Source: Gilvimarinus sp. DA14
Lineage (GTDB): Bacteria; Pseudomonadota; Gammaproteobacteria; Pseudomonadales; Cellvibrionaceae
Assembly: GCF_024204685.1 (NCBI RefSeq)
Contig: NZ_CP100350.1
Span: forward strand, 1,302,001-1,366,000
Direction: 5' to 3'
DNA: 64,000 nucleotides
Shown here: piece after piece, positions 26,770 to 38,000 of the stretch
Numbering within the stretch: the first letter of the stretch is position 1
Layout of the letters: each line of letters begins with the position of its first letter
Notes under the pieces: generated by a model
Told to the model about the DNA's origin: nothing
Databases searched by the model: none
What the model saw: the letters and a program-made list of their open reading frames with translations, nothing else
Translations under genes and position numbers: made by a program

Positions 26770-28671
26770 ATGTCCTTGACTAAACAAGTGTGGATAGGAA
26801 TCTGCCTAATACTGATACTGGCTTTGGGTGGGAGCTTTTTTATCAGCACCCTCACAGCCCGCGAATATTTAGAGCAGCAGCTACAGCTGAAAAACATCGA
26901 CAACGCCAACTCTCTTGCGCTATCGATCACCCAGATGGAGAAAGATCCGGTCACGCTGGAGTTACTGATTAGCGCGCAGTTTGACAGCGGCCACTATCAA
27001 AGCATTCGTCTGCTCGATCCCGCAGGAAAAATCATCGTCGAGCGTCGCTATACCCCGCAAAGCTCCGAGCACTCGGTTCCCGGCTGGTTTGCACAACTTC
27101 TGAATATTCATGTGCAACCGGGTATAGCTCAGATTCAAGACGGCTGGCAACAATACGCCACCTTAGAAGTTCAAAGCCATTCACGCTACGCGCAACAAGA
27201 GTTATGGAATAGCAGTCTGAAACTTTTGCTTTGGCTGGTAATCGCAGGCCTTGCTTGCGGTCTTGTGGGCACTCTGGTGCTAAAAGTTATCACTCGTCCC
27301 TTGGGCCGGGTGGTAGATCAGGCCGAGTCCATCGGCCAACGCCATTTTGTCACCTCAAGCGAACCGCGAACTCGTGAATTTCGCAAGCTGGTACGCGCCA
27401 TGAATAAGTTATCGGCTAGCGTGAAAGCCATGCTAGAGAAAGAGACAGAAAAGCTGGAGCGTTTGCGCACCCAATCGCAACAGGACGAAGTCACAGGCAT
27501 TGCCAACCGCAACCACTTTCTCAATTTGCTAGACAGCTTGTTGGGGCGTGAGGACGCCGCGCAGGATAGTGCTATTTATATGGTTCGCCTGCTAAACCTC
27601 AACGATCTCAATCAGCGTTTAGGTCGCGACCAAGTAGACACTTTATTGCGCACACTAACGCAGCAATTGAATGATCGCGAACCTGGTGCAGAGACCATCA
27701 TCGGACGCTTAAATGGTACTGATTTTGTGCTTGTTGCTCCCTATCAGGAAGACCTTCAGTCCTGCGCCAACACGCTCAGTGAGCAATTGCTGAGTGCGTT
27801 AAATAAAAAAGTTCCAGAGGGCATTACGGTCAGCCTGCCACTGGCTGCCACCTTGTTGAACAGGGGTAAGCAGCGCGGCCAGGTACTGGCCACGCTAGAT
27901 GGACTGCTGGCGCTGGCTGAGCAGCGCGGTAACAGGGGCGTAGAAGTTGCGACACAAGACCAGAGCCAACAGCGCAACCTGGTTCAGTGGCGCGCGGCCC
28001 TAAACAAAGCCTTGGCTCAGGGAGTACACTTAGGCGAATTCGCTGTGCGTTTGCAAAATGGCACACTGCTACACTGGGAGAATCCGGTGCGTCTGGAGCT
28101 GGAAGGTCAATGGCAAAGTGCGGGCTATTTTGTCGGCTGGGCCAGGCGTCTGGGCATACTACCCGAAGTCGACTGGTTAGTAGTTAATCAAGCGCTAAAA
28201 AACATTCAGCACAGCGGCGATCAGTGCGCTGTCAACATCTCGGAGAGCGCCCTGTGCGACGCCGACTTTCGCACCAAGGTACGTAGCCTACTGCGGCAAT
28301 GCCCAGCTGTTTGCGACAAACTATGGTTGGAGTTTCCGGAAAGCTGCGCTATTCGTCACCTTCCCCAACTGAAGAGTTTTAGCGCTGAATTAAGGCAGTT
28401 AGGCTGCAAAGTGGGGCTGGAACACGTTGGGCTTGAGTTTACGAAAATTCGCGAGCTGGAAGGTATTGGGCTTGATTATTTAAAAGTAGACAGCGCGATT
28501 ATTCGCGATTGTCACACGAATCAAATCAATCACAACTTTATGCAAAGCCTTTGCGGCATAGGCCATTCGTTAGGGGCCGTAATGATAGCCGAAGGGGTGA
28601 TTTGCTCAGACGAACAAAATGTTTTAGCCGAGCTTAATTTTGACGCCTTTACAGGTCCCGCCATCCGTTGA
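26770..28671 (+). CDS. lapD: LapD-type inner-membrane c-di-GMP receptor (degenerate GGDEF and EAL)
   Basis: LapD binds c-di-GMP with its cytoplasmic EAL domain and then sequesters LapG with its periplasmic domain. The 633-residue protein has a membrane helix at about 7-27, a periplasmic output domain with Trp126 in D-G-W-Q-Q-Y (the position of the LapG-binding Trp in Pseudomonas LapD), a second helix at about 150-172, a HAMP region, then GGDEF and EAL domains. Both look catalytically dead: the GGDEF motif reads R-L-N-G-T-D-F at 313-319, the EAL position reads E-N-P at 437-439, and the D-D-F-G loop is replaced by L-E-H-V-G at 550-554. That degeneracy is typical of LapD. A GAGG ribosome site precedes the ATG. 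Confidence 0.95.
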   Translation: MSLTKQVWIGICLILILALGGSFFISTLTAREYLEQQLQLKNIDNANSLALSITQMEKDPVTLELLISAQFDSGHYQSIRLLDPAGKIIVERRYTPQSSEHSVPGWFAQLLNIHVQPGIAQIQDGWQQYATLEVQSHSRYAQQELWNSSLKLLLWLVIAGLACGLVGTLVLKVITRPLGRVVDQAESIGQRHFVTSSEPRTREFRKLVRAMNKLSASVKAMLEKETEKLERLRTQSQQDEVTGIANRNHFLNLLDSLLGREDAAQDSAIYMVRLLNLNDLNQRLGRDQVDTLLRTLTQQLNDREPGAETIIGRLNGTDFVLVAPYQEDLQSCANTLSEQLLSALNKKVPEGITVSLPLAATLLNRGKQRGQVLATLDGLLALAEQRGNRGVEVATQDQSQQRNLVQWRAALNKALAQGVHLGEFAVRLQNGTLLHWENPVRLELEGQWQSAGYFVGWARRLGILPEVDWLVVNQALKNIQHSGDQCAVNISESALCDADFRTKVRSLLRQCPAVCDKLWLEFPESCAIRHLPQLKSFSAELRQLGCKVGLEHVGLEFTKIRELEGIGLDYLKVDSAIIRDCHTNQINHNFMQSLCGIGHSLGAVMIAEGVICSDEQNVLAELNFDAFTGPAIR

Positions 28672-28704
28672 ATAGAGTACTGATGTCTCCTGCGCCAGGC
28701 AACC

Positions 28705-28731
28705 ACACTCTGGGCTAAAGCCCCAGAGTGT
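28705..28731. other. Strong hairpin between lapD and the small adhesin-linked gene
   Basis: ACACTCTGGG and CCCAGAGTGT form a 10-bp stem that overlaps the last codons and stop of the 109-residue gene, between convergent transcription units. No T tract follows on either strand, so I call it a hairpin rather than an intrinsic terminator. It may block convergent transcription or protect mRNA 3' ends. Confidence 0.55.
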
Positions 28732-29044
28732 CATCGTCATCGAAGAAGCTCAAGCTATGTAGACGTTCGCGAATTTGTTCACGTTGCAACAGTTTTGCCT
28801 GAGCCGCATCGGGTAAATCGGTAAAACGAATTACCGATTTATCCACCAGCAAATTAATGACATCTTCCATCACCCGCGCCATTTGCAGATCGCTGTCAAG
28901 CAACGCCTGATAGGCCTCGGGCTGCAGTGTGCGCATAAAACTCACAAGCTCTGGCGAATCTGCCGACACAGATTCTGAAAAGCCATCCGTGGCTTCGCGG
29001 CTGATGGCGATAATTGCACCGCTTTTATCCCGCTTTACATACAT
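28715..29044 (-). CDS. Conserved small protein linked to the LapA-like adhesin
   Basis: A 109-residue soluble protein. The start M-Y-V-K-R-D-K-S-G-A-I-I-A-I-S, the middle D-L-Q-M-A-R-V-M-E-D-V-I-N-L-L, and I-R-F-T-D-L-P-D-A-A-Q-A-K-L-L match a small family from Pseudomonas-like bacteria that databases sometimes mislabel as tryptophan synthase beta-like. It has no resemblance to the enzyme's catalytic parts. It begins one base after the end of the giant adhesin and so should be translated from the same message. Its function is unknown; placement suggests a role in adhesin export, stability or regulation. The tail is acidic (D-D-D-D). Confidence 0.8.
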   Translation of the reverse strand: MYVKRDKSGAIIAISREATDGFSESVSADSPELVSFMRTLQPEAYQALLDSDLQMARVMEDVINLLVDKSVIRFTDLPDAAQAKLLQREQIRERLHSLSFFDDDDTLGL

Positions 29045-29045
29045 A

Positions 29046-32000
29046 TCATGAATCCACGTTTAACTGGCCACTATTAAGCAGCTGGGTAATGATTTCTGAA
29101 TCTGTGCCGGACAAGCTGACATTTTGCAACGTTATCGTTTGATCGGTAGCACTGTCATAGTTACTGCCATCGAAGCTGCCAGAGCTGCTGATATGGATAA
29201 CCGTATCTGCGCCAGATTGCTCGAAGTGTAGATAACCTGTGAGGTTGCTGCTGTTCTCTCCTTGCAATAGATCCGCTAAATCCAGAGAATTTCCAGCGCC
29301 ACTTTCAACATTAAAGTCTGTCACAACATCATTTGCTGAGGCGCCCGGACTGCCTTGATCCCCCAGTTCCCAGGCAAAGACATCAGAAGCCCACTCGCCG
29401 CCCCCAGATAAAGTATCATCGCCTGGCCCGCCAACCAAAAGATCGTTATTTGAACCGCCATAAAGCGTATCATTGCCTTCGTTGCCGTATAGAGAGTCGT
29501 CTCCCGAGTATCCATAAATCTCATCATCACCCTCTAGACCGAAAACTGTATTAGCTTCCCAATGAGGATAGGTAGAATCATCGAGAAGATCATCACCCTC
29601 TGTGCCATAAATATTATTGGTAATTGTGATAAACGACACTACCTCGGCACTACTGTCTAAACCGTCACTGACGGTAATAACAAGCTCCCTTGGTGTTTCG
29701 GATGTTTCAGAGCCATTCAAAGCAATTAGACTTAGGGCCGATTGATAGTCTTCATGAGATGCAATTCCGCTGAGGGTAGCGGTATTGCTATTGCTATCGA
29801 ATGTGAAGTCGATACCACCAGGAAGTGCGGCAGATTCAACCAACTGATCCCCCAGTTGCGCGTTTCGAATCTCAATCTGCGCCGACCACAAGTTGGAAGC
29901 ATCGATATCAGTTATAACGACATCCTCGCCAGCAATAGCAACATTTGTATCTGGCTTACCATAGGCTTGGTAAGCCCCGGCATTCGCCGTACTATCATCC
30001 GCATCCAGATCCACTTCAGGGGCGTTATTGGTAGGCCTGACCTCCACCGGGACCCTCATAGAATCATATCCACCATTGCCATCAGAGACTGTGTAAGTAA
30101 ACGAATCTTGGCCAAAAAATCCCGGGTTTGGCGAATAGGTTACCGTATTGCCGTTGGTCGATACTGTACCGTTCGCACCGTCGGAAACGGAACTAATGGT
30201 TAAACGATCCCCATCAATATCGTGATCGTTGGCCAACACATTGATCGTTATGGGTTGATCTTCACTTGTGCTATAGGGGGCGCCGCGATAAGAGACGTTA
30301 CTGGGAGCCCACACGTCCTCTCCCCCTGGACCAAACAAGCTGCCATCAAATACATATTCACCACCCTGATCCCAGTAATAAACTTCGACCTCATGAATAC
30401 CCGCCGACAACTGTGTTGTCTGGACAAAGTTACTGGGCGAGGTAATAAAGTCGGCGGTAAACGTCTCTTCTCCATCAATAAATATCACAAACCCATCATC
30501 ATGCGTAATATTCAGTGTGTAGGTACCGGCAGTATCCACCTCGAATACGCCCACAAAGCGCACAATAGCGTCACCCGAACTCTCTGTAGTGTTGCGCACC
30601 ACCGAGTCATCGTCACTACCATCTGCCAGCCAGCTTTCCAAGTTGTTACCCGAGCCGAGATTCTGTCTGTAATCGGAATCCCCCTGACGAACCGCATAGT
30701 TGAAACCGGTGGAAATAAAGGTCGCATCCGGTGCTTCACGACCAGTAAATCCAATAACCTGAGCTACGGACTCGAGGTTGGGACCATCTACACCCTCGTT
30801 GTATACCCAGAACTCTGAGGCGAATCCTCCCTGCGTCAAACCAGTATCAGGTTCGGCCACAGGAGCATCATTTTCACCTTGTATATTGAGAGTTGCCGTA
30901 GAGCTGAAATTTTCACCAAAAGTGTTTACCGTATAATCGATTAGCAATTCAGCAGTATCAGACGAGCTTAGAAAATCAAATAGATTTCCCTCTTCGTTGG
31001 TAAAGCTAACATCGCCGTTTGCTTGTACCACAAGCTCTGCTGTGTGCAATGTATCGTTATGAGTAATCGTATAGTGAACCACTTCATTACCAGCGTTTGC
31101 TTGCTGGGTGAACGTAAAATCTGAAGCGGCATTGACGCCATTAATCCGAATGCCGCCGCCTGTCACCGCGGTCACCGACCCAACACCACTTTGAGGCCCC
31201 GTATTATCCAAAAGATTCAACTCGCCCAAGACCAGGTCCTGATTTTCGCTTAACGAATAAGACTCATCCCTATCGCTTGGTACATCTGTGCGATCATCGA
31301 CTATTGCTACATTCAATAATGCGCTATCACTGAATTGATCTCCGTCGGTAAGCGTGTAGGTAAATTCATCCGTCCGTTCCACTGCTGAAATATTCAAGTC
31401 ATCCAGCAATGCAAATTCGTTACCTGCCGTCGAATTGGCAGTGAGCGCCAATGCGAGATCGCCATTTTCATCAAGCGCTGTGGTTACAGATACCCTACTG
31501 GTTGTTTCATCAGAGGGAGAAACTGAACTTACCTGATTGCCGTTGGCCACCACTTCAAAGAAGTCTTGCCCACCACCAGAGGTTTCCCAGCCTCCATCAA
31601 CATACAAATTAAAGCTCACTACAACTTCTGCCCCGGCCATAGAGGCACCAAAGCTAAATATTTGCGAGGCAGTTTCATCGCGATCAAGCCGCAATTGGCC
31701 GTTCTCATTGCTTACTCCCGAACCTGTCCAACCACCATTGTCTGAGTCAAAGGTTTGCTGCGAGATCAGGTTGTGATCCACGGCGTTGATCAGCGTATAA
31801 GTGTAGTCACCGAAGTCGGCAGACTCTGCGTCAGTGTTTACCCTCAGTGTATTCCCATCAACGGTGGTAATAGTAGTTTGCCCAGGCACAGAGCTATCTA
31901 CCGTACCTCCGGCAATAGCGACAGAAAGCGAGATATTAGCGGGTAAGCTAGCGTCGTTTGACAGCAAATTGCCACTCACCATTTCTGCGGAACTGCTACT

Positions 32001-35000
32001 GTTACTGCCGGAATCAAGAGCAGCTTCAAATACCTGAGCACTGTTGTCGTTTAGCTCAGGGATCAAAATATTAACAGTTGCTGTTGAGATATCTCCATCT
32101 GCATCGACAACTGCGTACTCGAAGCTGTCCACGCCCGTATATCCCGCGTTAGGCGTGTATGTAAAAGTACCGTCCGAATTAAAGTTGAGAACACCGTTTG
32201 AGGGAGCACTCTGTACGCTGTACTGATTATTCCCATCGGTACTTTGCGTATCGTTAGAACTTACATCACCATTCAAATAGGTAGTATCAGCGGCTACCAC
32301 AATGGCATCGTCCACCGCCTCAGGCTGAGAGTCTTGCGGAACTTCACGAACAACAACGGTGAAGTTCGTGGACACTTGACTAGTATCACCATTCGAACTT
32401 TCTATAGATTGCGCCACAGCGCCCAGCTCAAAGGAGCCGACAAAGTTTAAGGGCGCCGTTATAACCAAAGTTTCCAAGTTCCACTCACTCACATCGGCCA
32501 CAGTAGCACCCGGCGCAGCAGTGAAATGGTTACTACCATCACTCAGCACGCTCCCTACCGGCAACCCTGTAATCTGCATGTTCAACGTCTCCGAGCCATC
32601 GGTATCCGTTAAATTCGCGACGATGTCCTGGAGCTGTATAGGCGTATTTTCCAGACCTTCATTTAAACGCACAGGATAATAGCCGCCATCAGCGTCCCCA
32701 ATGTACTCAGAGAACTGGCCACCGGCCGTTTCCACCGCCTGAATATCACTAAACAACGTGTAATTATCCAGTGTTTGGGTTGAGCCGTCGGCGGTAATCA
32801 AAGCACTAACACGACCGACGTTATCGCCGTTGTAAGCGTAAAGCTCAAAGGTGTAATAGCCACTCTGGGATGGAGTAAAGTTACTTGAGTCGTAGCCTCC
32901 GTAAGAATTAAACCCCTCTGAATGAACGACATTACCACCGATCTCTATGTGCAAAGTATCGTCCTGGTAACCGCTCACCTGATAGGTCGTGCCAGCCTCA
33001 AGGTAAATTAGACCAGTAAGAGACAGACCATCGTCCTCATCAATGTTTACCGCCGTCGCTGAAGTACTGCCCGTGCCCAATTGATTCACCAAAGCACTGG
33101 AGCTTGGCGCCAAGGAGGTCAGTGCGCCTTCAAGCACACTGGCATCGGCCGCATTAGAGCTGTTAACAGTTGGCACATTGTCGAAGCGTTGCAACTGCAG
33201 GCCATTGCCAGAAGGCAAGGCAAAATTGGCATCACCCACAACATCGGAGGCATCGGCCAGAGATAAATCAGGTGTATCGGCAACAGCGTCAACCGACAAT
33301 GTCATCGTCGCCACGGCGCTGCTGGAATTGCCGTCCGATACCGTAAAGGTAAAACTTCCGCTGCCGCTTCCATCATCAGACCCAACAGGCGCGTTTGGCT
33401 CAGGCTGATACTGTAAATAGCCATTGCTAATGTCAGCGGCCGAAATTGAGTCGCCAGCATTAACAGTTTCCCAGCCAGTTCCGTTGAACCACTGTAAACT
33501 ACCCTCAGCAGGTAAAGTGACGATAGTTACAGCCGCTAGAGCATCCCCCTCTGCGTCCGTGTATGGGAAATCATTCAACGAAAATTCATAAGCAACATCC
33601 TCGTCGGTTCGCACAGCCGCATTTGACGTTGTTGGCGCGTCGTCTACCGGCGCGATGGTGCCGCTCACAATTGCCGTATCGGCTCCGCCATTGTTGTCAC
33701 TAATACTGTACTCAAAACTGACCGCCCCGGTGTAATCCGCCGCAGGGGTAAAACGAATGGATCCAGACGCATCTATGCTGACAGTACCGTTCAGTACATC
33801 GATATTCTGCGCAGCACCAGTTAACGCCACTCCATTCACGTGAGTGATAGTGAGCGCATCACCATCCAAATCAATATCGTTGCTAAGCATGGCCGCATTC
33901 AAGACACCGCTAGTGGTGTCTTCGGTGCCATTTAAAATACCGTCATCATTGGCTACCGGCGCGTCGTTTTCTGGGGTGACGTTGACCGTAACCGTGGCGC
34001 TCTCCGTGCCCCCTTCTCCATCACTGACGGTGTAGGTGAAGGTGTCTTGACCGGTGAAGTTGGCGTCCGGAGTGTAACGCACTTCTCCGTTCACCAGGGT
34101 CACGGTGCCGTTGGACGGCTGGGTCACGGCGGTGACGCTGAGAAGATCACCTTCCACGTCGCTGTCGTTGGCCAGCACGTCGATCACGGTCGCGCCCGAG
34201 TCTTCAGAGACAGTGACGTTGTCGTTCACCGCTACCGGTGGGTCGTTTTCTGGATCCACGGTGACGGTCACGGTGCCGGTGTCGGTACCGCCGTTGCCAT
34301 CGCTGACGGTGTAGGTGAAGGTGTCCTGACCGGTGAAGTTGGCGTCCGGGGTGTAACGCACTTCTCCGTTCACCAGGGCCACGGTGCCGTTGGACGGCTG
34401 GGTCACGGCGGTGACGCTGAGAAGATCACTTTCCACGTCGCTGTCGTTGGCCAGCACGTCGATCACGGTCGCGCCCGAGTCTTCAGAGACGGTGACGTTG
34501 TCGTTCACGGCCACCGGTGGGTCGTTTTCTGGATCCACGGTGACGGTCACGGTGCCGGTGTCGGTACCGCCGTTGCCATCGCTGACGGTGTAGGTGAAGG
34601 TGTCCTGACCGGTGAAGTTGGCGTCCGGGGTGTAACGCACTTCTCCGTTCACCAGGGCCACGGTGCCGTTGGACGGCTGGGTCACGGCGGTGACGCTGAG
34701 AAGATCACTTTCCACGTCGCTGTCGTTGGCCAGCACGTCGATCACGGTCGCGCCCGAGTCTTCAGAGACGGTGACGTTGTCGTTCACGGCCACCGGTGGG
34801 TCGTTTTCTGGATCCACGGTGACGGTCACGGTGCCGGTGTCGGTACCGCCGTTGCCATCGCTGACGGTGTAGGTGAAGGTGTCCTGACCGGTGAAGTTGG
34901 CGTCCGGGGTGTAACGCACTTCTCCGTTCACCAGGGCCACGGTGCCGTTGGACGGCTGGGTCACGGCGGTGACGCTGAGAAGATCACTTTCCACGTCGCT

Positions 35001-38000
35001 GTCGTTGGCCAGCACGTCGATCACGGTCGCGCCCGAGTCTTCAGAGACGGTGACGTTGTCGTTCACGGCCACCGGTGGGTCGTTTTCTGGATCCACGGTG
35101 ACGGTCACGGTGCCGGTGTCGGTACCGCCGTTGCCATCGCTGACGGTGTAGGTGAAGGTGTCCTGACCGGTGAAGTTGGCGTCCGGGGTGTAACGCACTT
35201 CTCCGTTCACCAGGGCCACGGTGCCGTTGGACGGCTGGGTCACGGCGGTGACGCTGAGAAGATCACCTTCCACATCGGTGTCGTTGGCCAACACGTCGAT
35301 CACGGTCGCGCCCGAGTCTTCAGAGACAGTGACGTTGTCGTTCACCGCTACCGGTGGGTCGTTTTCTGGATCCACGGTGACGGTCACGGTGCCGGTGTCG
35401 GTACCGCCGTTGCCATCGCTGACGGTGTAGGTGAAGGTGTCTTGACCGGTGAAGTTGGCGTCCGGAGTGTAACGCACTTCTCCGTTCACCAGGGTCACGG
35501 TGCCGTTGGACGGCTGGGTCACGGCGGTGACGCTGAGAAGATCACCTTCCACGTCGCTGTCGTTGGCCAGCACGTCGATCACGGTCGCGCCCGAGTCTTC
35601 AGAGACAGTGACGTTGTCGTTCACCGCTACCGGTGGGTCGTTTTCTGGATCCACGGTGACGGTCACGGTGCCGGTGTCGGTACCGCCGTTGCCATCGCTG
35701 ACGGTGTAGGTGAAGGTGTCCTGACCGGTGAAGTTGGCGTCCGGAGTGTAACGCACTTCTCCGTTCACCAGGGTCACGGTGCCGTTGGACGGCTGGGTCA
35801 CGGCGGTGACGCTGAGAAGATCACCTTCCACATCGGTGTCGTTGGCCAACACGTCGATCACGGTCGCGCCCGAGTCTTCGGCGACGGTGACGTTGTCGTT
35901 CACCGCTACCGGTGGGTCGTTTTCTGGATCCACGGTGACGGTCACGGTGCCGGTGTCGGTACCGCCGTTGCCATCGCTGACGGTGTAGGTGAAGGTGTCC
36001 TGACCGGTGAAGTTGGCGTCCGGGGTGTAACGCACTTCTCCGTTCACCAGGGCCACGGTGCCGTTGGACGGCTGGGTCACGGCGGTGACGCTGAGAAGAT
36101 CACTTTCCACGTCGCTGTCGTTGGCCAGCACGTCGATCACGGTCGCGCCCGAGTCTTCAGAGACGGTGACGTTGTCGTTCACGGCCACCGGTGGGTCGTT
36201 TTCTGGATCCACGGTGACGGTCACGGTGCCGGTGTCGGTACCGCCGTTGCCATCGCTGACGGTGTAGGTGAAGGTGTCCTGACCGGTGAAGTTGGCGTCC
36301 GGGGTGTAACGCACTTCTCCGTTCACCAGGGCCACGGTGCCGTTGGACGGCTGGGTCACGGCGGTGACGCTGAGAAGATCACTTTCCACGTCGCTGTCGT
36401 TGGCCAGCACGTCGATCACGGTCGCGCCCGAGTCTTCAGAGACGGTGACGTTGTCGTTCACGGCCACCGGTGGGTCGTTTTCTGGATCCACGGTGACGGT
36501 CACGGTGCCGGTGTCGGTACCGCCGTTGCCATCGCTGACGGTGTAGGTGAAGGTGTCCTGACCGGTGAAGTTGGCGTCCGGGGTGTAACGCACTTCTCCG
36601 TTCACCAGGGCCACGGTGCCGTTGGACGGCTGGGTCACGGCGGTGACGCTGAGAAGATCACTTTCCACGTCGCTGTCGTTGGCCAGCACGTCGATCACGG
36701 TCGCGCCCGAGTCTTCAGAGACGGTGACGTTGTCGTTCACGGCCACCGGTGGGTCGTTTTCTGGATCCACGGTGACGGTCACGGTGCCGGTGTCGGTACC
36801 GCCGTTGCCATCGCTGACGGTGTAGGTGAAGGTGTCCTGACCGGTGAAGTTGGCGTCCGGGGTGTAACGCACTTCTCCGTTCACCAGGGCCACGGTGCCG
36901 TTGGACGGCTGGGTCACGGCGGTGACGCTGAGAAGATCACCTTCCACATCGGTGTCGTTGGCCAACACGTCGATCACGGTCGCGCCCGAGTCTTCAGAGA
37001 CAGTGACGTTGTCGTTCACCGCTACCGGTGGGTCGTTTTCTGGATCCACGGTGACGGTCACGGTGCCGGTGTCGGTACCGCCGTTGCCATCGCTGACGGT
37101 GTAGGTGAAGGTGTCTTGACCGGTGAAGTTGGCGTCCGGGGTGTAACGCACTTCTCCGTTCACCAGGGTCACGGTGCCGTTGGACGGCTGGGTCACGGCG
37201 GTGACGCTGAGAAGATCACCTTCCACGTCGCTGTCGTTGGCCAGCACGTCGATCACGGTCGCGCCCGAGTCTTCAGAGACAGTGACGTTGTCGTTCACCG
37301 CTACCGGTGGGTCGTTTTCTGGATCCACGGTGACGGTCACGGTGCCGGTGTCGGTACCGCCGTTGCCATCGCTGACGGTGTAGGTGAAGGTGTCCTGACC
37401 GGTGAAGTTGGCGTCCGGAGTGTAACGCACTTCTCCGTTCACCAGGGTCACGGTGCCGTTGGACGGCTGGGTCACGGCGGTGACGCTGAGAAGATCACCT
37501 TCCACGTCGCTGTCGTTGGCCAGCACGTCGATCACGGTCGCGCCCGAGTCTTCAGAGACAGTGACGTTGTCGTTCACCGCTACCGGTGGGTCGTTTTCTG
37601 GATCCACGGTGACGGTCACGGTGCCGGTGTCGGTACCGCCGTTGCCATCGCTGACGGTGTAGGTGAAGGTGTCCTGACCGGTGAAGTTGGCGTCCGGGGT
37701 GTAACGCACTTCTCCGTTCACCAGGGCCACGGTGCCGTTGGACGGCTGGGTCACGGCGGTGACGCTGAGAAGATCACTTTCCACGTCGCTGTCGTTGGCC
37801 AGCACGTCGATCACGGTCGCGCCCGAGTCTTCAGAGACGGTGACGTTGTCGTTCACGGCCACCGGTGGGTCGTTTTCTGGATCCACGGTGACGGTCACGG
37901 TGCCGGTGTCGGTACCGCCGTTGCCATCGCTGACGGTGTAGGTGAAGGTGTCCTGACCGGTGAAGTTGGCGTCCGGGGTGTAACGCACTTCTCCGTTCAC

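Noticed and set aside
26733-26783. 16-residue frame between lapG and lapD
   Set aside because: Its end overlaps the lapD start and no ribosome site or conservation can be seen; it is probably chance.
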